NCBI GenBank assembly: GCA_020310875.1
Contig: CM035433.1
Location: forward strand, 112,682,000 to 112,745,999
From: Ceratopteris richardii
Taxonomy: Eukaryota > Streptophyta > Polypodiopsida > Polypodiales > Pteridaceae
Direction: 5' to 3'
DNA length: 64,000 nt
A program made the position numbers and the translations under genes. The notes under the pieces are model-generated. The model saw only the letters and a list, made by a program, of their open reading frames with translations. It had not been told where the DNA came from and searched no databases. Numbering within the stretch: position 1 is the stretch's first letter; each line of letters begins with the position of its first letter. Shown one piece after another: positions 43,335 to 55,535 of the stretch.

Positions 43335-44868
43335 TTAATCCTCTTGAATATCCTGCAATCCAATCATAGCTTTGAACATGCAAAGTTTAGTACCATCAAG
43401 TGCTTTGGTTAACAAATCTGCACATTGCATGTTTGTAGATACATACGCCAATTGAATCTCCTTGCTCAATAGCTTCTCTCTAACATAGTGATAGTGTACT
43501 TCTATATGCTTAGTTCTTGCATGATAGATGGGATGGGCGGCAAGATGCAAAGAACTTGTGCTGTCACCAAAAATCATAGGTGAATGAGTGTGAAGTCCCA
43601 AATCTGAATATAGCAATGTAATCCATATGGTTTCTTGTGTAGCATTTGCTAATCCCTTGTATTCAGCCTGTGTTGAAGATAGAGCAACAATTGGTTGCTT
43701 CTTGGAGGACCATGAGATGGGCATATCACCTACAAAAGAAAGATATCCAGAAGTACTCCTTCTGTCATCCTTACAACCTGCCTAATCTGCATCTGAGTAT
43801 AGCTTAATGTCCAAATCTGATGTGTATGGGAAGTAAAGACCTTGATTTTGAGTACCCTTGAGATACTTCAAAATCCTTTTAGTAGCTTCCAAGTGAGGTG
43901 CTCTAGGTTTATGCATGAATTGACTTAGAACACTTACTTTATAAGATATGTCAATCCTTGTTAAGGTTTCATAGTTTAGACTTCCAACTATGCTTTGATA
44001 TCCTGCAATGTCTTCAAGTAAATCACCTTCATGAGAACTTAGTTTATGATTTACTTCCATAGGGGTGCTAGCTACCTTTGCATTCTCCAAGTGGAACTTC
44101 TTCAACATGTCCTGCACATATTTCCTTTGAGTAATGTAGATTCCAGAATTTGTGTAGACTAACTCAAGTCCAACAAAATACTTCAGAAGTCCTAGGTCAC
44201 TAATTTTGAACTCCTGCATCATTTGGTTCTTGATTTGTTTGATGCCATTGGCATCGCTACCTGTAAGTATGATGTCATCAACATACACACATAAATATAT
44301 CATCTTTGAACTACTCCTCTTGACAAACAGAGAAGAATCTGCTTTCATCATGAATCCTTGATCTTGAAGGTAGGTTTTTAACCTATGGTTCCATGCCCTA
44401 GGTGCTTGCTTCAAACCATAAAGAGCTTTGTTCAATTTGCACACATAATTTACCTTACTTGGGTCTTCATAACCAGGAGGTTGAGCCATGTAAACCTCCT
44501 CTGAAATCCAACCATTTAGAAAAGCATTCTTCACATCTACTTGATACATATTCCAATTCCTAGATGTAGCCACACTTACCAATACTCTGATGGTTGGCAT
44601 TTTAGCCACAGGTCGAAATGTGTCTTCATAATCAACTCCTTGGGTTTGTGCAAAACCCTTAGCCACGAGTCTAGCTTTATACATGTTTATGGATCCATCT
44701 GAGTTCTTTTTTATTTTGTAAATCCATCTAGAACCAATTACCTTCATAGATGCCTTCTTGGGTACTAGTTCCCAAGTATCATTCTCTTGGAGTGCCTCTA
44801 TCTCTTCATCCATATCTTCCTTCCATTGTGCCTTTGTGCTTGCTTCTTCATATGAAAAAGATTCCATT
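43335..44868 (-). pseudogene. copia element 2 RT-RNase H fragment
   Basis: The minus frame opens near 44868 at MESFSYEEASTKAQWKEDMD. It contains RT ([44 protein letters not shown]) and RNase H (SKKQPIVALSSTQAEYKGLA), ending naturally at 43335. A TAG replaces the Trp of SDADWAG (about 43780). The codons upstream of 44868, up to an ATG at 44912, do not match the family and mark the truncation point. Confidence 0.85.
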
Positions 44869-45315
44869 GACCTTCCTGTTGTGTTCACAAACTTGTAAAC
44901 ATCAAAGTACACAAAGAAACATGATGAGACCTCCCAAGATCGTCAAAACACCAACCAAATATTTCCAAACTTCAAAAACAAACTTTCCACCAAACTTTCA
45001 AAAAAATAGAAATATGTCACTGTAGCAAAATGACCAGCAAAAACTCTCTGAACAGAATTTGACAAAACTAATCATATATTCTGAAAGTAGACTCTGAGTA
45101 GCATGCTTTAGAAACAAAAAACGTCAAAAAAGGTGGAGTATAGCTCCCAAACAAACAGCCTGAAGTCAAGGTAAGAAGAAGCCTACAATAGCAAGGTATG
45201 ACTAACTGTCTGAATTGAAAACTGATGTACAGAAGCAATAAAACTTCAAGATCTATGAGAAATTTTGATATGGATAGAAAGTATGAGAGCTAAGGAAACT
45301 CCTCCAAGTGAAATC
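44869..45315. other. unassigned sequence between copia elements 2 and 3
   Basis: About 450 bp, AT-rich with no coding frame I can support. It is the left flank of the copia element 3 insertion. The matching right flank starts at 58225. Confidence 0.4.
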
Positions 45316-46383
45316 TGTTGGGAAAGATGGATGGATCCTCCAGAAGATTAAGTAGGTGCTGCTAATCCTGCTTTGCACCAGCCCTCAGTGACTACAGATA
45401 TGATTAGTAGACACCCTTAGCTTCCAAATGATACCAAGAAATGCTATATGTACTTTGGAAAAGGTTTGGGTAATGACTTGATCAAAACAGATGAGTTTGT
45501 GAATCACAAAGCTAGAAAACTTTCTAATTTGGTGTTGATACCTGCTCAGTCTTTCACTCGGTATGACCAGTACACTTACAATTGGCAAAATTCCTTCTAG
45601 AGGTATTCTATTAGCTTAGTAAGCTACCATTTGCAAGTGGAATCATTCAAAATGATAAACTGTACTAGGAGAAATAACTTTAGCAAATTTATGGACACCC
45701 CCGACTTTTTAGGAAGTATGCAGACAAATACCAGTGAGCACTTCGACGGCCATTTCTCGAGATTGGCTGAACCAAGTTGCTTCAAACTTTGTATGCTTGT
45801 AGTATGCTTTGAGCTGGATCCACCAAGCTTTGAATCACTTGATTTGGTGAAGTAGGCACTGAGATATGCCTCTTTGAAGTTGGCAGACTTGAAGTGGTAC
45901 ACTCAGATAACACAGAATTGATGTATGTGAATATATCTATTAATTGACATAATTGTACAATCTCATTAGCATGATAACCATAGCTAGATGAGGTAATGAG
46001 GTATGGGCTTCAATGTAGCACTCATACACTCTCAGATACAACTGATAGATATCTCGGGAAGTGAGCTAGAATAAGCTAAGCTACGCGCGACTTTTGTCTT
46101 GCATCTTTTATAAGGTTGAGTTGAAACTTCAAATTTGAGTTCAAATTCAAACTCCTAGAATCTTTCACCTAAAAGTTAATGAGATATTCTCTCAATCATC
46201 CAACAACTTTTTCCACGACTCTAATCAAGTAGGTGTGTACATAAGAAATGCCAAGTCTTTTAGACTTTTACAAGGAGTAAAATGGTAAGAACTTATAAGC
46301 ATAAGTTCCTATGTTCCTTCCTTCAAGTAGTGTCTTCATGAAGTAATCCAAGCCAAATTGTGAAGGCTTGAATTGCACCAATA
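45316..46383 (-). repeat. 3' LTR of copia element 3
   Basis: 1,068 bp. Its inner end is mutated to CCAATA. On the minus strand CTTATAAAAGATG at about 46115-46103 is a TATA box. The CCCCCGACTTTTTAGGA block lies at 45698-45714. Confidence 0.92.
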
Positions 46384-46398
46384 GCTCCCCCTCAAGCC
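46384..46398 (-). other. polypurine tract of copia element 3
   Basis: On the minus strand it reads GGCTTGAGGGGGAGC beside the 3' LTR. Confidence 0.85.
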
Positions 46399-46424
46399 AA
46401 ATACTTTGGCTTAAGTCTTCATCT

Positions 46425-49054
46425 TCAATCTTTAATCACATCCTGCAATCCAATCATGGATTTGAATCTGCATAATTTGTTTCCATCCAAAGCTTTAGTG
46501 AGTAAATCTGCACATTGCATATTAGTAGACACATAGGTCAACTGAATGTCCTTGCTTAGCAACTTCTCTCTCACATAGTGGTAATGAACCTCTATGTGTT
46601 TTGTTCTAGCATGATATATTGGATTAGCTGCAAGGTGAAGAGAGCTTGTGTTGTCTCCAAAGATAATTAGGGGCCTAGTGTATAGGCCTAGCTCTGTATA
46701 CAAAAGCTTTAACCAAATAGCTTCTTGAGTGGCATTAGCTAGCCCTCTATACTCTGCTTCAGTGGATGACAATGCCACTGTTGGTTGTTTCTTGGCTGAC
46801 CAAGAAATAGGTTTATCACCTGCAAAAGATAAGTATCCTGATGTGCTCCTCCTATCATCCTTGCATCCTGCCCAATCTGCATCTGAATATACTTTAATGT
46901 CAATATCTGATGTATAAGGAAAGTACAAACCATGGTTCTGAGTTCCCTTTAGATACTTCAAGATCTTCTTTGCAGCCTCAAGGTGAGGTACCCTTGGTTT
47001 GTGCATGAATTGACTTAGCACACTAACTCCATATGCTATGTCAATTCTGGTCAAGGTAGCATAATTCAAACTACCTACCATACTTTGATATCCTGTAATA
47101 TCTTGGACTTCATCCCCTTCATGAGCACTTAGCTTTAGGTTGACCTCCATTGGAGTACTTGAGACTTTAGCATCCTGCAGGTTAAACTTCTTCAACATGT
47201 CTTGAACATATTTTTTCTGAGTGATATATATACCTGAATTAGTATAGACCAATTCAAGTCCTAGAAAGTACTTCAATAATCCAAGATCATTGATCTTGAA
47301 CTCCTTCATCATCTAGTTTTTTATGCTTCTGATTCCTTGGACATCATTACCTGTAATGATGATGTCATCAACATAAACACAGAGATGGATTACCTCTGAA
47401 TTGCTCCTTTTGATAAACAATGAAGTATCTGCCTTGCTCATAGTAAACCCTTGGTCTTGGAGGTATGTTGTCAGCCTGTAGTTCCATGCCCTAGGTGCCT
47501 GCTTCAATCCATATAGAGCCTTCTTCAATTTACAAACATAATTTACCTTCTTGGGGTCTTCATAGCCAGGTGGTTGTGACATGTAGACTTCTTCAGATAT
47601 CCATCCATTCAAGAAAGCATTCTTGACATCTAATTGGTACATGTTCCAATTTTTGGATGCAGCTACACTCACCAATAATCTGATTGTTGGCATCTTAGCC
47701 ACACGAGAAAATGTCTCCTCATAATCAATGCCTTGGGTTTGTGCAAAACCCTTGGCTACCAACCTAGCTTTGTACCTGTTGATTGTACCATCAGAGTTCC
47801 TCTTTAGTTTGTAGATCCATCTAGATCCTATCACCTTCATAAAGTCCTTCTTGGGTACCAAGTCCCATGTGTCACTCTCCTTGAGAGCTTCTATTTCTTC
47901 ATCCATAGCTCCTTTCCATTCTGGTTTGGTGATTGCCTCTTCATATGAACCTGGTTCTTCACTTAACAAGTCCTTTGCAAGATAAATTGAATGCTTAGTA
48001 ACAAGAGATGTATCATACCCATATCTGATAGGCTTCTTACTTTCTCTCTGAGATCTCCTTATTGCTTGAGTTGAAGATTCTGGTATATCCTCAAGCTTCT
48101 TCATCTTCATCTTGCCTCTGGACTTCCATGCCTTGAATTCTTCAAGATTGATTGTGTCATCATCTTCTGAACTTGAGTCTTCCTTTTGGATTGGTTCCTC
48201 CTTTGAGAGTTTTGGAAACTCCTCTTCCAAATCATAGGGTAGACTAACCTTCCTGCAATTATTCTCATACCATGAGTCATTCTCATCAAAGATGACATCT
48301 CTACTTACCTTGAACCCTTTATTGGTTGGGTTGTAGAATCTGTACCCTTTTTTATTCAAGTCATAACCAATGAAAATACATTTTTCTGCTTTAGGTTCTA
48401 GTTTTCCCCTTACCTGTGAGGGAATATGCACATATGCTATACAACCAAAAATTTTGCAATGATCCAATGATGGTCTCTTACCATGCCAAGCTTCATAAGG
48501 TGTCATTCCATCAAGTGACTTTGATGGCAACCTGTTTATGAGATAGGTGGCAGTAGATACACTCTCTGCCCAAAGATAATTTGGCAACTTCTTTTCATTA
48601 AGCATGGACCTAGCTGTTTCAACAATAAGCCTATTCCTTCTTTCAGCTACCCCATTTTGTTCAGGTGAGTACCTTGTGGTTATCTCCCTTTTGATACCTC
48701 TTTCCTGCAAGAAGTCCTCAAACTCATTTGAGAAGTATTCACCTCCTCCATCTGACCTTAGCTTCTTCAAGTTCCTACCTGTTTGATTTTCAACTAGTGC
48801 AAGATATCTTTTGAAACAATTAAACACTTCATCCTTGTGCTTCATAAAGTATAACATAGTCCATCTGCTATAATCATCAATGAAAGACACATAGTACCTT
48901 GATCCTGAAATGGAGGGATCCTTGCTAGGTCCCCAAACATCTGTGTGTACCAAGTCTAGGTAGTCTTCATGCATAAAACCTTTCCTTGAGTAGGGCAATC
49001 TGTGAGAGTTACCAAACTGACAAGCACCACATTTGTAAATCATGTGTTGCTTGG
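46425..49054 (-). pseudogene. copia element 3 integrase, RT and RNase H (C-terminal part)
   Basis: The frame resumes at [16 protein letters not shown] right after the nested element. The integrase core is complete ([21 protein letters not shown] block, [14 protein letters not shown]), then RT ([32 protein letters not shown]) and RNase H ([30 protein letters not shown]), ending at the natural stop at 46425. One TAG at 47315-47313 separates RT from its last part. In the RT region [10 protein letters not shown] replaces the usual [10 protein letters not shown]. Confidence 0.9.
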
Positions 49055-49059
49055 ATACA
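49055..49059. repeat. target-site duplication ATACA, left copy
   Basis: Matches 55536-55540. Confidence 0.9.
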
Positions 49060-50150
49060 TGTTGGTGCATTTCAAGCCTTCACACTTGGCTTGGAACCTT
49101 GGAAATTTGGTGTTGAAACCTTGGAAGTTTAATTCCCTTGAAGAAAGGACCATGTGAACTTATGCTTATAAGTTCTTACTTCTTTACCCATTGTAAAAGT
49201 CTATATGACTTGACATCTCATGTAATCACACACCTACTTGATTAGTCGTGAAAATTGGATGGTGTAATTGGAGAGAATATCTCCCTACTTTTAGAGGAGA
49301 GATTCTAGGGAGCCTAGATTTGAATTTCAAATTCAAATGATCACTCAATTCATATAAAAGTGAAGAACAAAAACTCGCGGGTTAGCTAGTCCAATTGAGC
49401 TCACTCCCCGAGGCATTCTACTGTTGTAACTTTGTGTGTGTTAGTGCTACTTCATAGCCTACACCACAACACCTCATTTAGCTATGCTTGTCATGCTAAT
49501 GAGATTGTACAAACACATCAATCAATAGAAGTATACACATTCATCATATCTGTTTCTCTGAGTTATCATCTCCAAGTCTGTCAACTTCAAAGGGGCATAT
49601 CTCAGGATCTACTGAACCAAATCAAGTGATTCAAAGCACATTGAAACCAGCTCCAAGCATACTACATGCCTACAAAATTTCAAGGTGAAATGATCAGCGA
49701 TCTCGGAGAAATCTTGCTCGACGTGACCTCTGGTATTTTTCTGCAGAGCTCCTAAAAAGTCAAGGGTACATATAATTTTGCTAAAGTGATTTCTCAGTGT
49801 GTAGTTTATCATTTCTTCTCATTCCACTTCCAAATGGTAGCTTACTAAGCTAATAGAATATCTCTAGAAGGAAGTTTTTCAATTGTAAGTGTGCTGGTCA
49901 TACTGAGTGAAAGACTGAGCAGGTGTCAATACCAAATTAGCAAGTTTTCTTGGATTTTTGAAGTGCCAAGTTGTCTGTTTTGATTTGATCAATACACATA
50001 TCATTTGCAAAGTACATATATGCTTTCTTGGTATCATTTGGAAGCTAATCAAGTGTACTAAGCATATCTGAAGCAAAGGAGGGCTGAAGCAAACCAGGTC
50101 TAGCAGCTTCAACTCAATCTCTTGAGTGCATCCTACCATCTCTCCCAACA
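49060..50150 (+). repeat. 5' LTR of copia element 4
   Basis: 1,091 bp, TGTTGGTGCA...CCCAACA. TATAAAAG at 49353-49360 is the likely TATA box, about 300 bases into U3. TCCTAAAAAGTC near 49750 is the reverse complement of the block shared by all the copia LTRs here. Confidence 0.93.
49353..49360 (+). promoter_or_regulatory. TATA box of copia element 4
   Basis: TATAAAAG inside U3 of the 5' LTR, repeated near 54738 in the 3' LTR. It is well placed to drive the element's genomic RNA. Confidence 0.6.
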
Positions 50151-50151
50151 G

Positions 50152-50163
50152 TGGTATCAGAGC
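50152..50163 (+). other. primer-binding site of copia element 4
   Basis: TGGTATCAGAGC, complementary to initiator methionine tRNA, one base after the LTR. Confidence 0.92.
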
Positions 50164-50176
50164 AAATAAGGTAAAC

Positions 50177-53100
50177 ATGGGAGATGGTCTTCCTTCATTC
50201 ATTGACAAATTGGACAGGAACAATTACCAAGCTTGGTCTCTAAGGATGAAGACCTATCTACAAGGAAGAAGCTTATTTGGATACATATCAGGAGATGAGG
50301 AATTGCCCTCATTCAAAGCTATAGGACTATCCACCAAGGATGAACAAGAGAGGCTCAACCAATGGTGTGCAAAGGATGTTTTGGCAAGGTCTTACCTTCT
50401 TAACTCTATATCTGATTTCCTTTTACCTCATGTAAGGAACTGTAAGACTTCCCAAGAGACTTGGGAAACTCTGTCAACATATTTCTCTTCCAACACAAGG
50501 GCCAGGAAGAATCAACTGTGGATTGAATTCACAACCCTAAGGAAGCAGCCCAAGCAATGAGTCTCAGAGTATGTGACCAAGATTAAAGATGTGGCAGACC
50601 AATTAGCAAGCATTGGAGAGGAGGTTGAAGAGGAGCAAATAGTCACGCAAGTAACAAATGGACTCAAGGCAGATGATAAGTGGGAAAGTTTCACCACTGC
50701 AATGGACCTCTACATGGACATGCATACCCCAGATCTCACAACACTCATGGGCCAACTATTCACACATGAAGCAAAGTTTACAAAGGCAGGAGATCAATCA
50801 AAAGGTAACAACCCCTCTGCTCTATATACTGATAAGAAGGTTAAAGATAAAGGTAAAAGTAAGAAGGTTGATGAAGAAGGTTCTACCTCCCAAGCAAACT
50901 ATGCAGGGAGAGGTAGATCCTCAAAAGGAAGAGGCAGAGGAGGTAAGTCAGGTAGGGGGAGACCCTACAACTCATCACCATGCAACATTTGTGGATTGTC
51001 CAATCATACCACAGATGAATGCTACAAGAACTACAAGAATCATAGAGGAAGAGGCTATCAAAGAGGTGGATACTCTCAAGGGAGAGGAAGGTTCAACCAA
51101 CACCAAGGCTACAATGGATACAACAATCAGTACAACAACAACTACAACCACAATCACAATGGTAACTATCAAGGTGGATTCAGAAATAGAAGGGATTATA
51201 ACAACTACACAGAGGAGCAAGATGACTCCCTATTGATCATGAATATGACCTCCAAGGCAGGTACAAATGATGATCATTTATTTTATATTGACTCAGGATG
51301 TTCTAACCATGTAGCTGGCAATGTGGCACTACTCTCTGATTTGGAAGAACCCAAGGGCAAACATCAGGTACAAACAGGTGATGATACTAAACATTCTGTT
51401 GTAAAGATTGGAAATGTAAAGACATGTGATGGTAACCAGAACCTATTGAGCAGGGTACTCTATGTACCAACCATCACCAAGAATCTAATGAGTGTTGGTC
51501 AAATTGTGGAGAAAGGTTTGCAGGTCAGATTCACTCAACATGGAGCATATGTGGAGGACCCAAGACATGGTTTCAAAAGAATTGCCAAGGGGGAGAAATC
51601 AGGTAGATTGTTTACTTTTGAGCTAGAAGACACCAAGAACATTGCTTTATATAATTACAAGGATCAAACACTTTCAGAGTTAGAAATATGGCACAAAAGG
51701 TTAGGTCACATAGGTGAAAGAACCCTAAAGCAAATGTGCAGGGATCAATGTGTGCTTGGGATACCTAATGTATCCAAGCAACACATGATTTACAAGTGTG
51801 GAGCATGTCAGTTTGGTAAGTCTCACAGGTTGCCCTATTCAAGAAAAGGTTTCATGCATGAAGACTACCTAGACTTGGTACACACAGATGTTTGGGGTCC
51901 TAGCAAGGACCCTTCCATTTCAGGTTCAAGGTATTATGTGTCCTTCATTGATGACTATAGCAGGTGGACTATCTTATACTTTATGAAACATAAAGATGAA
52001 GTGTTTAATTGTTTCAAGAGGTATCTTGCACTTGTTGAAAACCAAACAGGAAGAAGCTTGAAGAGGCTAAGGTCAGATGGAGGAGGAGAATACTTCTCAA
52101 ATGAGTTTGAAGATTTCTTGCAGGAAAGAGGCATCAAGAGGGAGATAACCACAAGGTACTCACCTGAACAAAATGGGGTAGCTGAAAGAAGGAATAGACT
52201 TATAGTAGAAACAGCTAGGTCTATGCTTAATGAAAAGAAGCTATCAAATTATCTTTGGGCAGAAGGTGTATCCACTGCCACCTATCTCATAAATAGGTTG
52301 CCATCCAAATCACTTGATGGCATGACACCATATGAAGCTTGGCATGGTAAGAGACCTTCTCTGGATCATTGTAAAATCTTTGGTTGTGTAGCATATGTGC
52401 ATATTCCCTCACAGGTAAGGGGAAATCTAGACCCTAAAGCTGAAAAATGTATCTTCATTGGTTATGATTTGAACCAAAAAGGATACAGATTCTACAACCC
52501 AACAAACAAAGGCTTTAAGGTAAGCAGAGATGTCATCTTTGATGAGAATGACTCATGGTATGAGAATGAATACAGGAAGGTTAGTCTACCTTATGACTTG
52601 CAAGAAGAGTTCCCAAAGCTAATCAAAGAGGAACCAAGCAATGGAGAAGATCCAAGCTCAGAGGATGATGACACTATCAATCTTGAGGAGTTCAAAGCAT
52701 GGAAGTCCAAAGGAAAAATGAAGATGAAGCAACTAGAGGATATTCCAGAATCCTCAAATCAATCTGTTAGAAGATCTCAGAGAGAAACCAAAAGACCAAT
52801 CAGATTTGGGTATGACACATCACTTGTAACTAAACATTCTGTATATCTTGCAAAGGATTTGTTGAATGAAGAACCAGGTACCTATGAAGAAGCAATCACC
52901 AAACCAAAATGGAAAGGAGCTATGGATGAAGAAATGGAAGCTCTCAAGGAGAGTGATACTTGGGACTTGGTACCCAAGAAGGACTCTATGAAGGTGATAG
53001 GGTCCAGATGGATCTACAAGTTAAAGAGGAATTCAGATGGAACAATAAACAGGTACAAAGCTAGGTTGGTTGCCAAGGGTTTTGCACAAACCCAAGGCAT

Positions 53101-54403
53101 TGATTATGAGGAGACATTTTCTCCTGTGGCTAAGATGCCAACTATCAGAATATTGGTGAGTGTAGTGGCATCCAAGAATTGGAACATGTACCAATTAGAT
53201 GTCAAGAATGCTTTCTTGAATGGATGGATATCTGAAGAAGTCTACATGTCACAACCACCTGGCTATGAAGATCCCAAGAAGGTAAATTATGTTTGTAAAT
53301 TGAAGAAGGCTCTATATGGATTGAAGCAAGCACCTAGAGCATGGAATTACAGGTTAACAACATATCTCCAAGACCAAGGATTTGTGATGAGTAAAGCAGA
53401 CACTTCTCTATTCATAAAGAGGAGTAGTACAGAGGTAATCTACCTGTGTGTTTATGTTGATGACATCATAATTACAGGTAATGATGTCAATGGGATTAGA
53501 CACATCAAAGGACAGATGATGAAGGAATTCAAGATAAATGATCTTGGATTATTGAAGTACTTCTTAGGTCTTGAGTTAGTCTACACCAACTCAGGTATAT
53601 ATATCACTCAAAAGAAGTATGTACAGGATATGGTCAAGAAGTTTGGCTTGCAGGATGCTAAAGACTCAAGTACTCCAATGGAGGTCAACCTAAAGCTAAG
53701 TGCTCATGAAGGGGAAGAATTCCAAGACATCACAGGATATCAAAGTATGGTAGGTAGTTTGAATTATGCTACCTTGACCAGAATTGACATAGCATATGGA
53801 GTTAGTGTGCTAAGCCAATTCATGCACAAACCAGGGGTACCTCACCTAGAAGCAGCAAAGAAAATCTTGAAGTACCTCAAAGGAACTCAAAGCCATGGTT
53901 TGTACTTTCCTTATACATCAGATATTGATATTAAAGTTTACTCAGATGCAGATTGGGCAAGATGCAAGGATGATAGGAGAAGCACATCTGGTTACATTTG
54001 TTTTGCAGGGGATAAACCTATTTCTTGGTCAGCCAAGAAACAACCTACAGTGGCATTGTCATCCACTGAAGCAGAGTATAGAGGGCTTGCCAATGCCACT
54101 CAAGAAGCTATCTGGTTGAAGCTCTTGTATACAGAGTTAGGTCTATACACTAGACCTCCAATTATCTTTGGAGATAACACTAGCTCTCTTCACCTTGCAG
54201 CTAATCCAATATATCATGCTAGAACCAAACACATAGAGGTTCATTACCACTATGTGAGAGAGAAATTGCTAAGCAAAGAGATTCAGTTGACTTATGTGTC
54301 TACTAATATGCAATGTGCAGATTTACTCACTAAATCATTGGATGGAAACAAGCTATGCAGATTCAAATCCATGATTGGATTGTAGGATGTGATTGAAGAC
54401 TAA
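50177..54403 (+). pseudogene. copia element 4 Gag-Pol polyprotein, two nonsense codons
   Basis: The frame starts at ATG 50177 (MGDGLPSFIDKLDRNNYQAW) and spans about 1,408 codons without a frameshift. The order is gag, zinc knuckle [14 protein letters not shown] (about 50980), RG-rich and Asn/Tyr-rich stretch, protease [14 protein letters not shown] (about 51285), pre-integrase HKRLGH...CGACQFG, integrase with [15 protein letters not shown] and [16 protein letters not shown] with [11 protein letters not shown] (about 53460), RNase H with [18 protein letters not shown]. The first lesion is a TGA at 50558-50560, where relatives have Cys or Ser. The second is a TAG at 54383-54385 in place of Gln, six codons before the natural stop. 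In SDADWAR an Arg replaces the Gly of relatives. Confidence 0.93.
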
Positions 54404-54429
54404 AGATGAAGACTTAAGCCAAAGTGCTT

Positions 54430-54444
54430 GGCTTGAGGGGGAGC
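54430..54444 (+). other. polypurine tract of copia element 4
   Basis: GGCTTGAGGGGGAGC directly precedes the 3' LTR. Confidence 0.88.
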
Positions 54445-55535
54445 TGTTGGTGCATTTCAAGCCTTCACACTTGGCTTGGAACCTTGGAAATTTGGTGTTG
54501 AAACCTTGGAAGTTTAATTCCCTTGAAGAAAGGACCATGTGAACTTATGCTTATAAGTTCTTACTTCTTTACCCATTGTAAAAGTCTATATGACTTGACA
54601 TCTCATGTAATCACACACCTACTTGATTAGTCGTGAAAATTGGATGGTGTAATTGGAGAGAATATCTCCCTACTTTTAGAGGAGAGATTCTAGGGAGCCT
54701 AGATTTGAATTTCAAATTCAAATGATCACTCAATTCATATAAAAGTGAAGAACAAAAACTTGCGGGTTAGCTAGTCCAATTGAGCTCACTCCCCGAGGCA
54801 TTCTACTGTTGTAACTTTGTGTGTGTTAGTGCTACTTCATAGCCTACACCACAACACCTCATTTAGCTATGCTTGTCATGCTAATGAGATTGTACAAACA
54901 CATCAATCAATAGAAGTATACACATTCATCATATCTGTTTCTCTGAGTTATCATCTCCAAGTCTGTCAACTTCAAAGGGGCATATCTCAAGATCTACTAA
55001 ACCAAATCAAGTGATTCAAAGCACATTGGAACCAGCTCCAAGCATACTACATGCCTACAAAATTTCAAGGTCAAAGGATCAGATATCTCGGAGAAATCTT
55101 GCTCGAAGTAACCTCTGGTATTTTTCTGCAGAGCTCCTAAAAAGTCAGGGGTACATATAATTTTGCTAAAGTGATTTCTCAGTGTGTAGTTTATCATTTC
55201 TTCTCATTCCACTTGCAAATGGTATCTTACTAAGCTAATAGAATATCTCTAGAAGGAATTTTGTCAATTGTAAGTGTGCTGGTCATACTGAGTGAAAGAC
55301 TGAGCAGGTGTCAATACCAAATTAGCAAGTTTTCTTGGATATTTGAAGTGCCAAGTTGTCTGTTTTGATTTGATCATTACACATATCATTTGCAAAGTAC
55401 ATATATGCTTTCTTGGTATCATTTGGAAGCTAATCAAGTGTACTAAGCATATCTGAAGCAAAGGAGGGCTGAAGCAAAGCAGGTCTAGCAGCTTCAACTC
55501 AATCTCTTGAGTGCATCCTACCATCTCTCCCAACA
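54445..55535 (+). repeat. 3' LTR of copia element 4
   Basis: 1,091 bp. The first half is nearly identical to the 5' LTR; the second half, from about 54980, holds almost all of the differences. It is followed by ATACA. Confidence 0.93.

Larger units (their letters stand above)
42233..44868 (-). mobile_element. Ty1/copia element 2, truncated at its 5' end
   Basis: Consists of a 3' LTR, polypurine tract and the RT-RNase H part of the polyprotein. Gag, protease, integrase, primer site and 5' LTR are missing. The family is close to copia elements 1, 3 and 4 but more diverged. Confidence 0.85.
49060..55535 (+). mobile_element. Ty1/copia element 4, nearly intact, nested inside element 3
   Basis: 6,476 bp on the plus strand, with 1,091-bp LTRs, primer-binding site, polypurine tract and a single long polyprotein frame carrying only two nonsense codons. 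The perfect ATACA duplication lies within the pre-integrase region of element 3. Host and insert belong to the same family in opposite orientation. Confidence 0.95.
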
